Positions 1 through 9,110 of a stretch of 64,000 nt of DNA are shown here, in pieces. Position 1 is the first letter of the stretch, and every line of letters begins with the position of its first letter. The DNA is taken from assembly GCA_018435665.1 (NCBI GenBank), contig JAHDND010000209.1:23321-87320 (forward strand), in the 5' to 3' direction. The stretch comes from Candidatus Thiosymbion sp. GTDB taxonomy: Bacteria; Pseudomonadota; Gammaproteobacteria; Chromatiales; Chromatiaceae. The notes under the pieces were generated by a model, which worked only from the letters and a program-made list of their open reading frames with translations, was not told the origin of the DNA and ran no database searches. The translations under genes were made by a program, and so were the position numbers.

Positions 1-1175
1 CATTCCAGCAGCGAGTTACTGGCCATGCGGTTGGCGCCATGCAGGCCGGTGTAGGCGACCTCACCGATGGCGTAGAGGCCGGGCAGATCGGCACGCGCCC
101 ACTCATCGGTGACCACGCCGCCGCAGGTATAGTGGGCGGCGGGTACCACCGGGATGGGCTTGCGGGTGATGTCGATACCATACTCCAGGCACTTGGCGTG
201 GATGGTGGGGAAGTGTTCGAGGATGAAGTCCGCCGGCCGGTGGGAGATATCCAGGTAGACGCACTCGGCGCCCAGGCGCTTCATCTCGTGGTCGATGGCC
301 CGGGCGACGATATCGCGGGGCGCGAGTTCGGCGCGTTCGTCGAAGCGGGGCATGAAGCGGTCGCCGTTGGGCAGCAGCAGGCGTCCCCCCTCGCCACGCA
401 GGGCCTCGGTGATCAAAAAGGTCCGAGCCTGAGGGTGATAGAGGCAGGTGGGGTGAAACTGCATGAACTCCATGTTGGCCACCCGGCAACCGGCACGCCA
501 GGCCATGGCGATGCCATCCCCGGTGGAGACATCCGGGTTGCTGGTGTAGAGATAGACCTTGCTGGCCCCGCCGGTGGCGACGACCACGAACCGGGCGAGC
601 AGGGTCTTGACCTCGCCGCTGGCCTGGTCGAGGACATAGGCACCCAGACACCGGTCGAACTTGAGGCCCAGCTTCCGCGCGCTGAGGAGGTCCACGGCGA
701 TGTGACGCTCGAAAAGCCGGATATTGTCGCGGGCGCGGGCCCGGCCCTCCAGGGTGGTCTCCACCTCCTTGCCCGTGGCATCCGCGGCGTGAACGACGCG
801 ACGGTGGCTATGCCCTCCCTCCCGGGTGAGGTGATAGCCCCCGGCATCGGTGGCGCTATCATCGCGGGTGAAGGCCACGCCCTGGTCGAACAGCCAGCGG
901 ATGCAGTCCGGGCCATGCTCGACCACCAGTTGCACCTGTTGCAGGTCACAGAGCCCGGCGCCGGCATCCAGGGTGTCTGCAACGTGGGAGGCCAGGGAGT
1001 CCTTGGCATCGAGGACCGCCGAAATGCCCCCCTGGGCATAGAGGGTGCTGCCCTCGCTCAGGTCCCGTTTGGACACCAGGGCGATGGTCAGGGAAGATGG
1101 CAGGCGCAACGCCAGGCTGAGCCCGGCGGCCCCGCTGCCGAGGATGAGGACGTCGAAACGCTGTGCTTCGCTCAT
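1..1175 (-). CDS. nadB: L-aspartate oxidase, 3' end cut by window edge
   Basis: FAD-dependent oxidation of L-aspartate to iminoaspartate, the first step of NAD synthesis from aspartate, in the cytoplasm. The minus-strand reading frame opens at ATG 1175 with MSEAQRFDVLILGSGAAGLS, whose GSGAAGLS is the FAD-binding loop. It continues with the STLYAQGGISAV segment typical of the succinate dehydrogenase/aspartate oxidase flavoprotein family. Near the left edge it reads TCGGVVTDEWARADLPGLYA and GANRMASNSLLE, as in NadB near residue 380. About 390 of some 530 residues are present; the C-terminal helical domain lies outside the window. The gene is divergent from rpoE, the standard gammaproteobacterial arrangement. 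The substrate-specific residues were not all checked, but the neighbourhood makes NadB much likelier than fumarate reductase. Confidence 0.95.
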   Translation of the reverse strand, partial: MSEAQRFDVLILGSGAAGLSLALRLPSSLTIALVSKRDLSEGSTLYAQGGISAVLDAKDSLASHVADTLDAGAGLCDLQQVQLVVEHGPDCIRWLFDQGVAFTRDDSATDAGGYHLTREGGHSHRRVVHAADATGKEVETTLEGRARARDNIRLFERHIAVDLLSARKLGLKFDRCLGAYVLDQASGEVKTLLARFVVVATGGASKVYLYTSNPDVSTGDGIAMAWRAGCRVANMEFMQFHPTCLYHPQARTFLITEALRGEGGRLLLPNGDRFMPRFDERAELAPRDIVARAIDHEMKRLGAECVYLDISHRPADFILEHFPTIHAKCLEYGIDITRKPIPVVPAAHYTCGGVVTDEWARADLPGLYAIGEVAYTGLHGANRMASNSLLE

Positions 1176-1321
1176 GGTTACTACCTGAAAATACCCGTGG
1201 CGACTGCTTGACACCGCGCCGCGGCCGACGTGGGTGCAAAGCCCGAACCCTCACTATAAACTGAAACACCCGTGGACAGGTGGATCCGCGCTTTTCCGCC
1301 GGTCGCGCCCCCGGCTTCCAT

Positions 1322-1348
1322 GAACTTTCGATACAGGTGACTGTCCAT
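1322..1348 (+). promoter_or_regulatory. Candidate sigma-E type promoter upstream of rpoE
   Basis: GAACTT at 1322-1327 matches the sigma-E -35 consensus. After a 16-base spacer, TCCAT at 1344-1348 is only a partial match to the TCTGA/TCAAA -10. Position about 40 bases before the rpoE start and the known autoregulation of rpoE support it; the weak -10 does not. Inference only. Confidence 0.3.
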
Positions 1349-1389
1349 GCAAACGGATTCCAGGATGTCATTGCCAGGACCCCGGGGCC

Positions 1390-1968
1390 ATGTCTGAGCG
1401 CCCGGCGGACGAGGAACTGGTGGCGCGCGCCCAGGCCGGTGACAAGCGGGCCTTCGATTTGCTGGTGCTGAAATATCAGCAAAAGGTGGCCGGGCTCATT
1501 GGCCGTTATGTGCGCGATCCCCATGAGGTTTTGGACGTGACCCAGGAGGCCTTCATCAAGGCCTACCGGGCCCTGGGCGCCTTTCGGGGCGAGAGCGCCT
1601 TTTATACCTGGCTTTATCGCATCGCGATCAATGCCGCCAAGAATCATCTCGCCGCGCGGGGGCGCCGCCCCCCGGGGGACGATCTGGAGACGGAGGTCGC
1701 CGAGCAACTGGAGTCCGGTGGGCGGCTGCGGGACATGGACACGCCCGAGAGTCACCTGCTGACCGAGGAGATCGGTCGCACGGTCCAGCAGGCCCTGGAG
1801 GATTTGCCAACCGATCTGCGCACGGCCATCGTCCTGCGGGAACTCGAGGGCCTGAGCTATGAGGAGATCGCCGAGGCCATGGATTGTCCCATCGGCACGG
1901 TGCGTTCCCGCATCTTCCGCGCCCGGGAAGCCATCGACAAACGGCTGAGTCCCTTGCTAAATCCCTGA
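1390..1968 (+). CDS. rpoE: RNA polymerase sigma-E factor (RpoE/AlgU)
   Basis: Extracytoplasmic-function sigma factor controlling the envelope-stress regulon. The 192 residues match the family length. Region 2 (about residues 20-90) carries the DVTQEAFIKAYRAL and FYTWLYRIAINAAKNHL segments; region 4 (about 130-185) contains LRELEGLSYEEIAEAMDCP followed by IGTVRSRIFRARE, the -35-binding helix-turn-helix. It is followed after 19 bases by rseA, then rseB, rseC and a Do protease, the classic rpoE-rseABC-mucD order. It should be held at the inner membrane by RseA until regulated proteolysis frees it. Confidence 0.97.
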   Translation: MSERPADEELVARAQAGDKRAFDLLVLKYQQKVAGLIGRYVRDPHEVLDVTQEAFIKAYRALGAFRGESAFYTWLYRIAINAAKNHLAARGRRPPGDDLETEVAEQLESGGRLRDMDTPESHLLTEEIGRTVQQALEDLPTDLRTAIVLRELEGLSYEEIAEAMDCPIGTVRSRIFRAREAIDKRLSPLLNP

Positions 1969-1987
1969 ACTTAGGGGTCCACCACTC

Positions 1988-2650
1988 ATGAGCGAACAAC
2001 AGAGAGAACATGTCTCCGCCCTCGCGGATGGCGAACTGGATCCTGACCTGATCGGCCCGACGATCCGCGCCCTGGAGGCCAACGCGGATCTCCAGGCCCG
2101 TTGGGAACGTTATGGCCTGATTGGCGCGGCCCTGCGGGGCGAAACCGTCTCGACGGAGTACCGCTGCATTGCCGCGCGGGTCCGGGAACAGCTCACGTCG
2201 GAGCCCGTCCCGCTGTTGGCGCCGCTAAAGGCCGGTCAGACGCCTCATCGCGGCCAGCGCCGGGATACCCGGCCCAGACGGGGGGCTTACGCGGGTATGG
2301 CCCTTGCCGCCAGCGCCGCCTTTCTCGTCGTCTATGCCCTGCCACCCCTGTTCAGCAGCCGCCCAGCCACCCAGCCCGCTCCCGCCCTGGCTCAGGTCAG
2401 CGCGCCCGGCGGCACCGCCAGGCCCTTGACGTCCGTGGTTGCGGTCAATCCGGGCGAGGCCGCGCCCCGGCTGGTCCGCCTGGAACCGACCACTGGGAAG
2501 GGTGCCGCGCCCCGCTGGCATGCGGCGGAGCCCAAGCTCCAGCCCAAGCTCGACCAACTCCTGCTCAATCATCAGGCCAGTTCCCCGACCTCCGGGATCA
2601 AGGGCCTCTTCCCTTATGCCACGGTCGTGGGCTATGAAGCCGGACGCTGA
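1988..2650 (+). CDS. rseA: Anti-sigma-E factor RseA (MucA)
   Basis: Single-pass inner-membrane anti-sigma factor; its cytoplasmic N-terminus binds RpoE and its periplasmic part binds RseB. The N-terminus (MSEQQREHVSALADGELD) is the usual RseA opening, with LQARWERYGLIGAALRGE in the sigma-binding helices. A transmembrane segment lies near residues 103-120 (AGMALAASAAFLVVYALPPL). The periplasmic tail is Ala/Pro-rich. The 220 residues are typical. It lies between rpoE and rseB, and its end is close to or overlaps the rseB start, suggesting coupled translation. Confidence 0.93.
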   Translation: MSEQQREHVSALADGELDPDLIGPTIRALEANADLQARWERYGLIGAALRGETVSTEYRCIAARVREQLTSEPVPLLAPLKAGQTPHRGQRRDTRPRRGAYAGMALAASAAFLVVYALPPLFSSRPATQPAPALAQVSAPGGTARPLTSVVAVNPGEAAPRLVRLEPTTGKGAAPRWHAAEPKLQPKLDQLLLNHQASSPTSGIKGLFPYATVVGYEAGR

Positions 2651-2693
2651 GTCCGCCGCCCTGCGGCCCCAGCGCTTGCCAGTTACTCCCCCT

Positions 2694-3791
2694 ATGAGGC
2701 ATGGGGTGATCTCCCTGGCCCTGCTGGCAAGCCTGGCGACCGCCCCCCTCACGGCCAGCCCCCCCGCGGACCGGGACCCGGACCTGGAACCTTTCGAGCG
2801 CATGGGGCAGGCCCTGGGCTCCCTCAGTTACGAGGGTATCCTGGTCTATTCCCACGAGAACCGGATGGAGACCCTGCGCATCCAACAGCGGGTGGTGGAT
2901 GGCCGGGTGCAGGCAGTGCTCGAATCGCTCAATGGCCAGCCACGCCATATCCAGCAGGATGGACCCCAGGTGATCTGCCGGCTCTCCGGCGAGCATCTCA
3001 TCGCGGTGGCGCAGCGCGCCCTGAGTCAGCAGACCCCGGCGGGCCTGCCCCTCAAAGCCCGGGAGCTGGCGCCCCACTACCTGGTCCAGTCCCAGGGCCA
3101 GACACGGGTGGCCGGGCGCCCGACGCAGGTCATGGCCATCCTCCCGGGAGACGATCTGCGCTATGGTTACCGCTTTTACCTCGATACCGCGACGGGTCTG
3201 CCCCTGAAAACGGACCTCCTGGATGCCGACACCGGGATTATCGAGCAGATCATGTTCACCTCCCTGACCCTCGATCCGGCTGATCCTGGGTCGCCGCCCA
3301 CCGCGCCGCCGGCGCCACTGGCGCCAACCATGGCCGGGGGCTCCAGGCCGAAGGCCATCAGCCCTCCTGCCATGCCCGTTGCTCCCCTTGAGCCCAGCGG
3401 TCCGCCGGTGATCCCTTCCGCCACCCAGGCCGCCGGCCATCCGGCCTTGGCGCCACCGGGCGGCCCGGAGGCCGCCAGTATTCCCGCCGCGACGGCCTGG
3501 ACCTTCCAGGGTCTTCCCCCGGGATTCCTCCTGGCGGTCACCGAGCGCATTCCGGACGCGGCGGGCAACCCGATGGAGCACTTCATCATTTCCGACGGGC
3601 TGGCCACCATTTCGGTGTACGTGGAGTCCGCGGCCCAGGAGGGCCTGAACGGGCCCTCGCGGATCGGCGCCATTCATGCCCAGGGTGGCAAGATCGCGGG
3701 CCATCAGGTGACCGTGGTCGGGGAGGTCCCGGCCCGGACGGTCGCCGCGGTGCTGTCCGCCTTGCGGCATCAGCCGGAGACCGGGGGATGA
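2694..3791 (+). CDS. rseB: Sigma-E regulatory protein RseB (MucB) with Pro/Ala-rich insert
   Basis: Periplasmic regulator that protects RseA from cleavage and senses lipid/LPS stress. From ATG 2694 the protein starts MRHGVISLALLASLATAPLTA, a clean signal peptide; an in-frame ATG at 2634 would overlap rseA and add 20 residues before it. No strong ribosome site separates the two starts. The N-terminal LolA/MucB-like domain has LSYEGILVYSHENRMETLRI; the C-terminal domain includes LPPGFLLAVTERIP and ISDGLATISVYVE. Between them lies an unusually long linker of about 70 residues dominated by Pro and Ala. The stop overlaps the rseC start (ATGA). Confidence 0.92.
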   Translation: MRHGVISLALLASLATAPLTASPPADRDPDLEPFERMGQALGSLSYEGILVYSHENRMETLRIQQRVVDGRVQAVLESLNGQPRHIQQDGPQVICRLSGEHLIAVAQRALSQQTPAGLPLKARELAPHYLVQSQGQTRVAGRPTQVMAILPGDDLRYGYRFYLDTATGLPLKTDLLDADTGIIEQIMFTSLTLDPADPGSPPTAPPAPLAPTMAGGSRPKAISPPAMPVAPLEPSGPPVIPSATQAAGHPALAPPGGPEAASIPAATAWTFQGLPPGFLLAVTERIPDAAGNPMEHFIISDGLATISVYVESAAQEGLNGPSRIGAIHAQGGKIAGHQVTVVGEVPARTVAAVLSALRHQPETGG

Positions 3792-4297
3792 TCGAAGAAA
3801 CGGGCCAGGTCCTCGCCCTGCGCGGAGAACTGGCGGAGGTGGTCTGTCACCGCCGGAGCGCCTGTGGCGGTTGCACGATCAATGGCGCCTGTGGTACCTC
3901 CCTGCTGGAGCGTTGGCTCGGGCGACACCCCCTGCACCTCCTGGCGGCCAATACCATCGGCGCCCGGCCGGGTGAACCGGTGGTGGTCGGGGTACCCGCC
4001 GCGACCCTGCCCCAGGCGGCGGCCATCGTCTACCTGCTGCCACTGCTGACCTTGTTCCTCGGCGGGTTGGCCGGTGACTGGTGGGCAGGGCTGAATGTCA
4101 CCCCCGGCGCAGATGGACCGGTCCTGATCGGTGGGGGCGCGGGCCTGGGCCTCGGTTTCTGGCTGTCCGCCCGATTCAATGCCCGGCATGCCCGGGACCC
4201 GCGATTCCAGGCCGTCATCCTGCGTCGGGCTGACACGGGGCCAGTGATGGTCCCCCTCACCGCGGCTTACGGGACCCCGGCTGGCGACGGCCGCTGA
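3788..4297 (+). CDS. rseC: SoxR-reducing system / sigma-E positive regulator RseC
   Basis: Inner-membrane protein of the RseC/MucC family; described partners are the SoxR-reducing system and sigma-E control, with no enzymatic activity established. The N-terminal cytoplasmic part carries the family cysteine cluster, CHRRSACGGCTINGACG (residues about 22-38). Two hydrophobic segments follow near residues 78-98 and 108-128. The 169 residues fit the family. The start overlaps the rseB stop by four bases, so translation is probably coupled. It closes the rpoE-rseABC unit; 52 bases separate it from the protease gene. Confidence 0.93.
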   Translation: MIEETGQVLALRGELAEVVCHRRSACGGCTINGACGTSLLERWLGRHPLHLLAANTIGARPGEPVVVGVPAATLPQAAAIVYLLPLLTLFLGGLAGDWWAGLNVTPGADGPVLIGGGAGLGLGFWLSARFNARHARDPRFQAVILRRADTGPVMVPLTAAYGTPAGDGR

Positions 4298-4349
4298 CAG
4301 CTTGTGAGTAATTGATCCCCCTTTCCGCCCCCCTGTTTCTGGAGACCTC

Positions 4350-5792
4350 ATGAAAAGATACCCCTTGACCCCGGCGGGACTCCTGCTCGGCCTGCTGGCC
4401 CTCCTGGCCCCCTTCGGCCTCAGCGCCGGCGCCTTGCCGGAATTCACGGCCCTGGTGGAGAAGGCCGGTCCGGCGGTGGTCAATATCAGTACCCGCCAGT
4501 CCCAAACGCAAAGTCCCGCGACCCCGCCCCATGGCCAGATGATCCCGGATCTGCCCGAGGATAGCCCGCTGCATGACTTTTTCCGCCGCTTCTTCGGGGA
4601 ACAGGGCGGCGAGGACATGCTCCCGGATGACGATATCCAGTCCAAGTCCCTGGGCTCCGGGTTCATCATATCCAATGATGGCTACGTCATGACCAACGCC
4701 CATGTGGTGGATGGCGCCGATGAGATCATCGTCCGCACCAACGACCGCCGGGAGTTCGTCGCCACCATCATTGGCGCGGACAAGCGCAGCGACATCGCCC
4801 TCATCAAGGTTGAGGCCAATGCCCTGCCCACGGTCAAGATCGGCTCGGCCAAGGACCTGAAGGTCGGGGAATGGGTCCTGGCGATCGGCTCCCCCTTCGG
4901 CTTCGATCATTCCGCCACCGCCGGCATCGTCAGCGCCAAGGGGCGCAGCCTGCCGACCGAGAACTATGTACCCTTCATCCAGACCGATGTCGCCATCAAC
5001 CCCGGCAACTCCGGCGGCCCCTTGTTCAATCTGGACGGTGAGGTGGTGGGGGTCAACTCCCAGATTTACAGCCGGACGGGGGGCTTCATGGGCCTGTCCT
5101 TCGCCATTCCCATCGACGTCGCCATGGACGTGGCCGACCAACTCAAACGCACCGGCCGGGTCACCCGCGGCTGGTTGGGGGTCCTCATCCAGGACGTGAC
5201 CCGGGACCTGGCGGAGACCTTCCGCATGCCTCAGCCCATGGGGGCCCTGGTGGCCCAGGTGGTGCCCAACGGCCCTGCGGCGACATCGGGCTTGCAGCCC
5301 GGCGACGTCATCCTCGATTTCAATGGCACGCCCATCCATGAATCCAGCGCCCTGCCGCCCATGGTTGGCGTCCATCCGGTGGGTCAGCCGGCCAAGGTCA
5401 CCATCCTGCGCCGGGGCGAGACCCGGGTCATGGAACTCATGATCGGCGAACTCCCCGAGGACACGGAGGTTACCGACAAGGGTGACGCCCAGGAGCGGCC
5501 GAACAAACCCAACCGAATCGGCCTCATCGTCGAGGATCTCAGTGACGAAGATCGCGACCAGCTTGGGGTGGGTAAGAGTGGGGTCTTCGTCGCCAAGGTC
5601 GAGAAGGGGCCTGCCGAGCGTGCCGGCATCCGGGTGGGTGACATCCTGCTGATGGTCGACAACAAGGAGGTGGAGAGCGTGTCCAAGTTGCGCGAGTTGC
5701 TGGACACCATCGAGCCCGGACGCTCCGTCGCCGCCCTGATCCAGCGCAACGAGGGCCGCATCTTCGTTGCCGTGCGCTTGCCTAAGGACTGA
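4350..5792 (+). CDS. degP: Periplasmic Do-family serine protease (DegP/MucD)
   Basis: Periplasmic protease/chaperone that removes misfolded envelope proteins. The N-terminal 27 residues form a signal peptide ending near LSAGALP. The trypsin-like domain shows the triad His118 (TNAHVV), Asp148 (RSDIAL) and Ser221 (GNSGGPL). Two PDZ domains follow, about residues 265-355 (GWLGVLIQDV) and 385-475 (GIRVGDILLMVDN). The 480 residues match DegP/MucD. Directly behind rseC this is the usual mucD position, and a target or feedback component of the sigma-E regulon. An ATG at 4350 with GGAG-like bases upstream (GGAGACCTC) fixes the start. The name mucD would be equally suitable. Confidence 0.95.
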   Translation: MKRYPLTPAGLLLGLLALLAPFGLSAGALPEFTALVEKAGPAVVNISTRQSQTQSPATPPHGQMIPDLPEDSPLHDFFRRFFGEQGGEDMLPDDDIQSKSLGSGFIISNDGYVMTNAHVVDGADEIIVRTNDRREFVATIIGADKRSDIALIKVEANALPTVKIGSAKDLKVGEWVLAIGSPFGFDHSATAGIVSAKGRSLPTENYVPFIQTDVAINPGNSGGPLFNLDGEVVGVNSQIYSRTGGFMGLSFAIPIDVAMDVADQLKRTGRVTRGWLGVLIQDVTRDLAETFRMPQPMGALVAQVVPNGPAATSGLQPGDVILDFNGTPIHESSALPPMVGVHPVGQPAKVTILRRGETRVMELMIGELPEDTEVTDKGDAQERPNKPNRIGLIVEDLSDEDRDQLGVGKSGVFVAKVEKGPAERAGIRVGDILLMVDNKEVESVSKLRELLDTIEPGRSVAALIQRNEGRIFVAVRLPKD

Positions 5793-5834
5793 GGCACCGC
5801 GCCGGGGGGGGCAGGCCGGCGGCAGGAATCCCAC

Positions 5835-5863
5835 GAACCCGCCCGGGCGGGTTCTGCTATGAT
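5835..5863 (+). promoter_or_regulatory. Perfect hairpin followed by extended -10 promoter for lepA
   Basis: GAACCCGCCCGGGCGGGTTC (5835-5854) is a perfect 20-base palindrome that can end degP transcripts, although no T-run follows. Three bases on, TGCTATGAT (5855-5863) is an extended -10 (TG-N-TATGAT) suited to starting lepA transcription about 90 bases upstream of its ATG. The hairpin covers the -35 position. Confidence 0.5.
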
Positions 5864-5956
5864 GCGCCGCTCCCCCTTTGGCGCCGGCCCGCAATCACTT
5901 CGCGCTGCTCCGGCCCCAAGGCCCCATCGCCCCACCTCCCAGCCTGACGGACATCG

Positions 5957-7762
5957 ATGGCCGATCTGAGTCATATCCGCAACTTTTCCATCATCGCCCA
6001 CATCGATCACGGCAAATCGACCATCGCCGACCGCTTCATCCAGCTTGCCGGCACCCTCAGCGACCGGGAGATGTCGGCCCAGGTGCTGGACTCCATGGAT
6101 ATCGAGCGGGAGCGGGGGATCACCATCAAGGCCCAGAGCGTGACCCTCGACTACCGGGCCGCTGATGGCGAGACCTACCAGCTCAACTTCATCGACACCC
6201 CGGGGCATGTGGACTTTTCCTACGAGGTCTCGCGTTCCCTCGCCGCCTGCGAGGGGGCCCTGCTGGTGGTGGATGCCGCCCAGGGCGTCGAGGCCCAGAG
6301 CGTGGCCAACTGCTACACCGCCATCGAGCAGGGCCTGGAGGTCCTGCCGGTCCTGAACAAGATCGATCTGCCCTCGGCGGAGCCGGAGCGGGTGATCACC
6401 CAGATCGAGGAGATCATCGGCCTGGAGGCCAAGGACGCCCTCAAGGTCAGCGCCAAGACCGGCCTGGGCATCCCCGAACTGCTGGACACCCTGGTCAAGC
6501 GTATCCCGCCGCCCCAGGGTGACCCGGAGGCCCCGCTCCAGGCCCTGATCATCGATTCCTGGTTCGACCCCTACGTGGGGGTGGTGTCTCTGGTGCGGGT
6601 GGTCAACGGGGCCATCAACCGTCGGGACAAGATCAAGATCATGTCCACCGGCCGCGCCTATTCCGCGGACAGTATCGGCGTCTTCACCCCCAAGAAGCTG
6701 GAGCGCAAGACCCTGGGTACCGGCGAGGTCGGCTTCCTGGTGGCGGGGATCAAGGAAATCGACGGTGCCCCGGTGGGGGATACCGTCACCCTGGCGGATC
6801 GCCCGGCGGAGCAGGCCCTGCCAGGCTTCAAGGAGATGCAGCCCCGGGTCTTCGCCGGGCTCTATCCGGTGGACTCGGACGCTTACGAGGAGTTGCGCGA
6901 CGCCCTGCGCAAGCTGCGGCTCAACGATGCCGCCCTCTTCTATGAGCCGGAGGTCTCCCAGGCCCTGGGCTTTGGTTTCCGCTGTGGCTTCCTCGGCATG
7001 CTGCACATGGAGATCGTCCAGGAACGGCTGGAGCGGGAATATGATCTCGACCTGATCACCACCGCCCCCACCGTGGTCTATGAGGTCCTGCTCACCAACG
7101 GCGAGGTGGTTAAGGTCGACAACCCCGCCGACCTGCCGGAACCGGCGGTGCTGCGGGAGATCCGCGAGCCCATCATCGAGGCCCACATCCTCACCCCCCA
7201 GGACATGCTCGGTGGGGTCATGACCCTGTGCATCGAAAAGCGCGGGGTGCAGAAGAACATCCTTTACCTGGGCGGCCAGATCCAGGCGACCTTCGAGTTG
7301 CCCCTCAGCGAGGTGGTGCTGGACTTTTTCGACCGCCTCAAATCCGTGAGCCGCGGTTACGCCTCTTTCGAGTATGCCTTCAAGCGTTTCCAGGCGGCGG
7401 ACCTGGTCAAGCTCGACGTCCTCATCAACGGCGACAAGGTCGACGCCCTGTCCACCATCGTCCACCGCGACAGCGCCTCCAGCCGGGGGCACGACCTCAC
7501 GGTGCGCATGAAGGACCTGATCCCGCGGCAGATGTTCGAGGTCGCCATCCAGGCCGCCATCGGCAGCAAGATCATCGCCCGCACCACGGTCAAGGCCTTG
7601 CGCAAGAATGTGCTGGCCAAATGTTACGGTGGCGACATCACCCGCAAGCGCAAATTGCTGGAAAAGCAGAAGGCCGGTAAGCGGCGCATGAAACAGGTCG
7701 GCCGGGTGGAGATTCCCCAGGAGGCCTTCCTGGCCGTGCTCCAAGTCGGCAAGGATAACTGA
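5957..7762 (+). CDS. lepA: Elongation factor 4 (LepA)
   Basis: Ribosome-bound GTPase that back-translocates or remodels stalled ribosomes. The N-terminus has the G1 loop in IIAHIDHGKSTIADR, the RGITIKAQSV switch, G3 DTPGHVDF and G4 NKIDLP. The C-terminal region has the LepA-specific ending, including KRKLLEKQKAGKRRMK. It is 601 residues, against about 600 in the family, so it is complete. ATG 5957 is chosen because it gives the canonical MADLSHIRNFSIIAHIDHGKS start. It is followed after 52 bases by lepB, a pairing widely conserved in gammaproteobacteria. Confidence 0.97.
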   Translation: MADLSHIRNFSIIAHIDHGKSTIADRFIQLAGTLSDREMSAQVLDSMDIERERGITIKAQSVTLDYRAADGETYQLNFIDTPGHVDFSYEVSRSLAACEGALLVVDAAQGVEAQSVANCYTAIEQGLEVLPVLNKIDLPSAEPERVITQIEEIIGLEAKDALKVSAKTGLGIPELLDTLVKRIPPPQGDPEAPLQALIIDSWFDPYVGVVSLVRVVNGAINRRDKIKIMSTGRAYSADSIGVFTPKKLERKTLGTGEVGFLVAGIKEIDGAPVGDTVTLADRPAEQALPGFKEMQPRVFAGLYPVDSDAYEELRDALRKLRLNDAALFYEPEVSQALGFGFRCGFLGMLHMEIVQERLEREYDLDLITTAPTVVYEVLLTNGEVVKVDNPADLPEPAVLREIREPIIEAHILTPQDMLGGVMTLCIEKRGVQKNILYLGGQIQATFELPLSEVVLDFFDRLKSVSRGYASFEYAFKRFQAADLVKLDVLINGDKVDALSTIVHRDSASSRGHDLTVRMKDLIPRQMFEVAIQAAIGSKIIARTTVKALRKNVLAKCYGGDITRKRKLLEKQKAGKRRMKQVGRVEIPQEAFLAVLQVGKDN

Positions 7763-7814
7763 TCCCCCTCTTTCCTTTTGATCCCTTTTCTCTTAAAAGC
7801 TTGGTATCCGGCTC

Positions 7815-8666
7815 ATGAATTTCGATTTTCCGGCCTTCCTCGTCCTGGCTACGGTCCTTACCGGGGGCATCTGGCTCCTGGACGCCCTGCTCTTCGCCCC
7901 CCGCCGCCAACGGTTGGCGGCCGAGGCAACCCTGGGGGCCGAGGGCCAGGTTCGCGCCCGAGTGCGGGTCAAGGAACCCGTCCTGGTCGAGTATGCCCGT
8001 TCCTTCTTCCCGGTCATCCTCATCGTCCTGCTACTGCGCTCCTTTCTGGTGGAGCCCTTCCGCATCCCCTCCGGGTCCATGATGCCGACCTTGCTGGTAG
8101 GCGACTTCATCCTGGTCAACAAATTCGCCTATGGCCTGCGCTGGCCCGTGCTTGACAGCAAATTCCTCGATCTCGGCGAACCCCAGCGGGGCGACGTCGC
8201 CGTCTTCCGCTTTCCCCTGGACCCGGGGACCGATTACATCAAGCGCATCGTCGGCGTGCCCGGGGACGAAATCGCTTATCGCAACAAGACCCTCTACGTG
8301 AACGGCCAGGCCGTGCCCCAGACATCCGATGGGCTTTACACCGGGGTAGGCGCCGGGGCCGGCATGACCGGCTCGCGGATCGCCGATGAGAAGCTGGGCG
8401 AGGTGGAACATCGCATCCTCACCCATCCCCGCGCCCCGGACCTGGCGCCGGGGTGTTACGAGCTCCTCAAGGGCCCGGTCAAGGTCCCGGCGGGCTATTA
8501 TTTCGCCATGGGCGACAATCGCGACAACAGCAACGACAGCCGCTGTTGGGGCCTGGTGCCGGAGGGCAACCTGGTCGGCAAGGCCTTCGCCATCTGGATG
8601 AACTGGGACGGCCAACGCGAGGGCTTCCCCATCGACTGGAGCCGGCTGGGTACCCTGATCAAATAG
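7815..8666 (+). CDS. lepB: Signal peptidase I
   Basis: Inner-membrane serine protease that removes signal peptides from exported proteins. The catalytic serine is Ser88 in PSGSMMPTL and the general base is Lys143 in YIKRIVGVPGD; the later box MGDNRDNSNDSR is also present. Two transmembrane segments, at residues about 5-27 and 65-78, precede the catalytic domain, as in LepB of E. coli. The 283 residues are somewhat shorter than the 324 of E. coli but usual for this group. It lies in the lepA-lepB-DUF4845-rnc-era unit. Confidence 0.96.
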   Translation: MNFDFPAFLVLATVLTGGIWLLDALLFAPRRQRLAAEATLGAEGQVRARVRVKEPVLVEYARSFFPVILIVLLLRSFLVEPFRIPSGSMMPTLLVGDFILVNKFAYGLRWPVLDSKFLDLGEPQRGDVAVFRFPLDPGTDYIKRIVGVPGDEIAYRNKTLYVNGQAVPQTSDGLYTGVGAGAGMTGSRIADEKLGEVEHRILTHPRAPDLAPGCYELLKGPVKVPAGYYFAMGDNRDNSNDSRCWGLVPEGNLVGKAFAIWMNWDGQREGFPIDWSRLGTLIK

Positions 8667-8733
8667 GGTCAGCCGCAGGAGGCTCGACCCCGGTCAAGCT
8701 GCGCCAAACCTACCCCCTCGCGGAGGATGTCCC

Positions 8734-9108
8734 ATGACTCAGTCCCCTCGCCATGCCAGCCAAGGTTTCGGCGTCATCAGCACCCTCATCCTGATCGCGC
8801 TGATCGCCGGGGCGGCTACCGCCGCTTTCAAGCTGGGTCCCCATTACCTCCAGTTCTGGACCGTCCGTTCGGTCATGGAGGATATCTCCCGGGACCCCGC
8901 CACCGCGGCCATGGGTCCCCAAGGGGTTATCCAGTCCCTGGAAAAGAAGCTCTATATCAATGACGTACGCTCCGTAAGCCGCGACAGCTTCACCCTGGAA
9001 AAGGCCCAGGTCGGCCGCGAACTGAGCGTTCATTACGAGGTGCGCGAACACCTTTTCGGCAACCTGGACGCCGTGCTGGTCTTCAGCCATCTGAGCCTCA
9101 TCCCCTGA
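8734..9108 (+). CDS. DUF4845 small membrane protein
   Basis: A 124-residue protein with one N-terminal hydrophobic segment (GVISTLILIALIAGAATAAF, residues about 11-30) and a soluble remainder expected in the periplasm. It resembles the DUF4845 family, which sits almost always between lepB and rnc in gammaproteobacteria, as here. The N-terminus is pilin-like in layout, but the GFxxxE cleavage motif is absent. No function is established for the family. The stop at 9108 is followed two bases later by the GTG start of rnc, so expression is probably coupled. Confidence 0.85.
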   Translation: MTQSPRHASQGFGVISTLILIALIAGAATAAFKLGPHYLQFWTVRSVMEDISRDPATAAMGPQGVIQSLEKKLYINDVRSVSRDSFTLEKAQVGRELSVHYEVREHLFGNLDAVLVFSHLSLIP

Positions 9109-9110
9109 GC

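Noticed and set aside
1255..1260. TATAAA before rpoE as a sigma-70 -10 box with TTGACA at 1208
   Set aside because: The spacing is 41 bases, far beyond the 16-18 required.
4257..5894. 545-codon minus-strand frame
   Set aside because: Antisense to degP; rich in Gly/Asp/His as expected of a shadow frame in high-GC DNA and with no family features.
5384..7744. 786-codon minus-strand frame
   Set aside because: Antisense to degP/lepA, which are clear genes; composition is that of a shadow frame.
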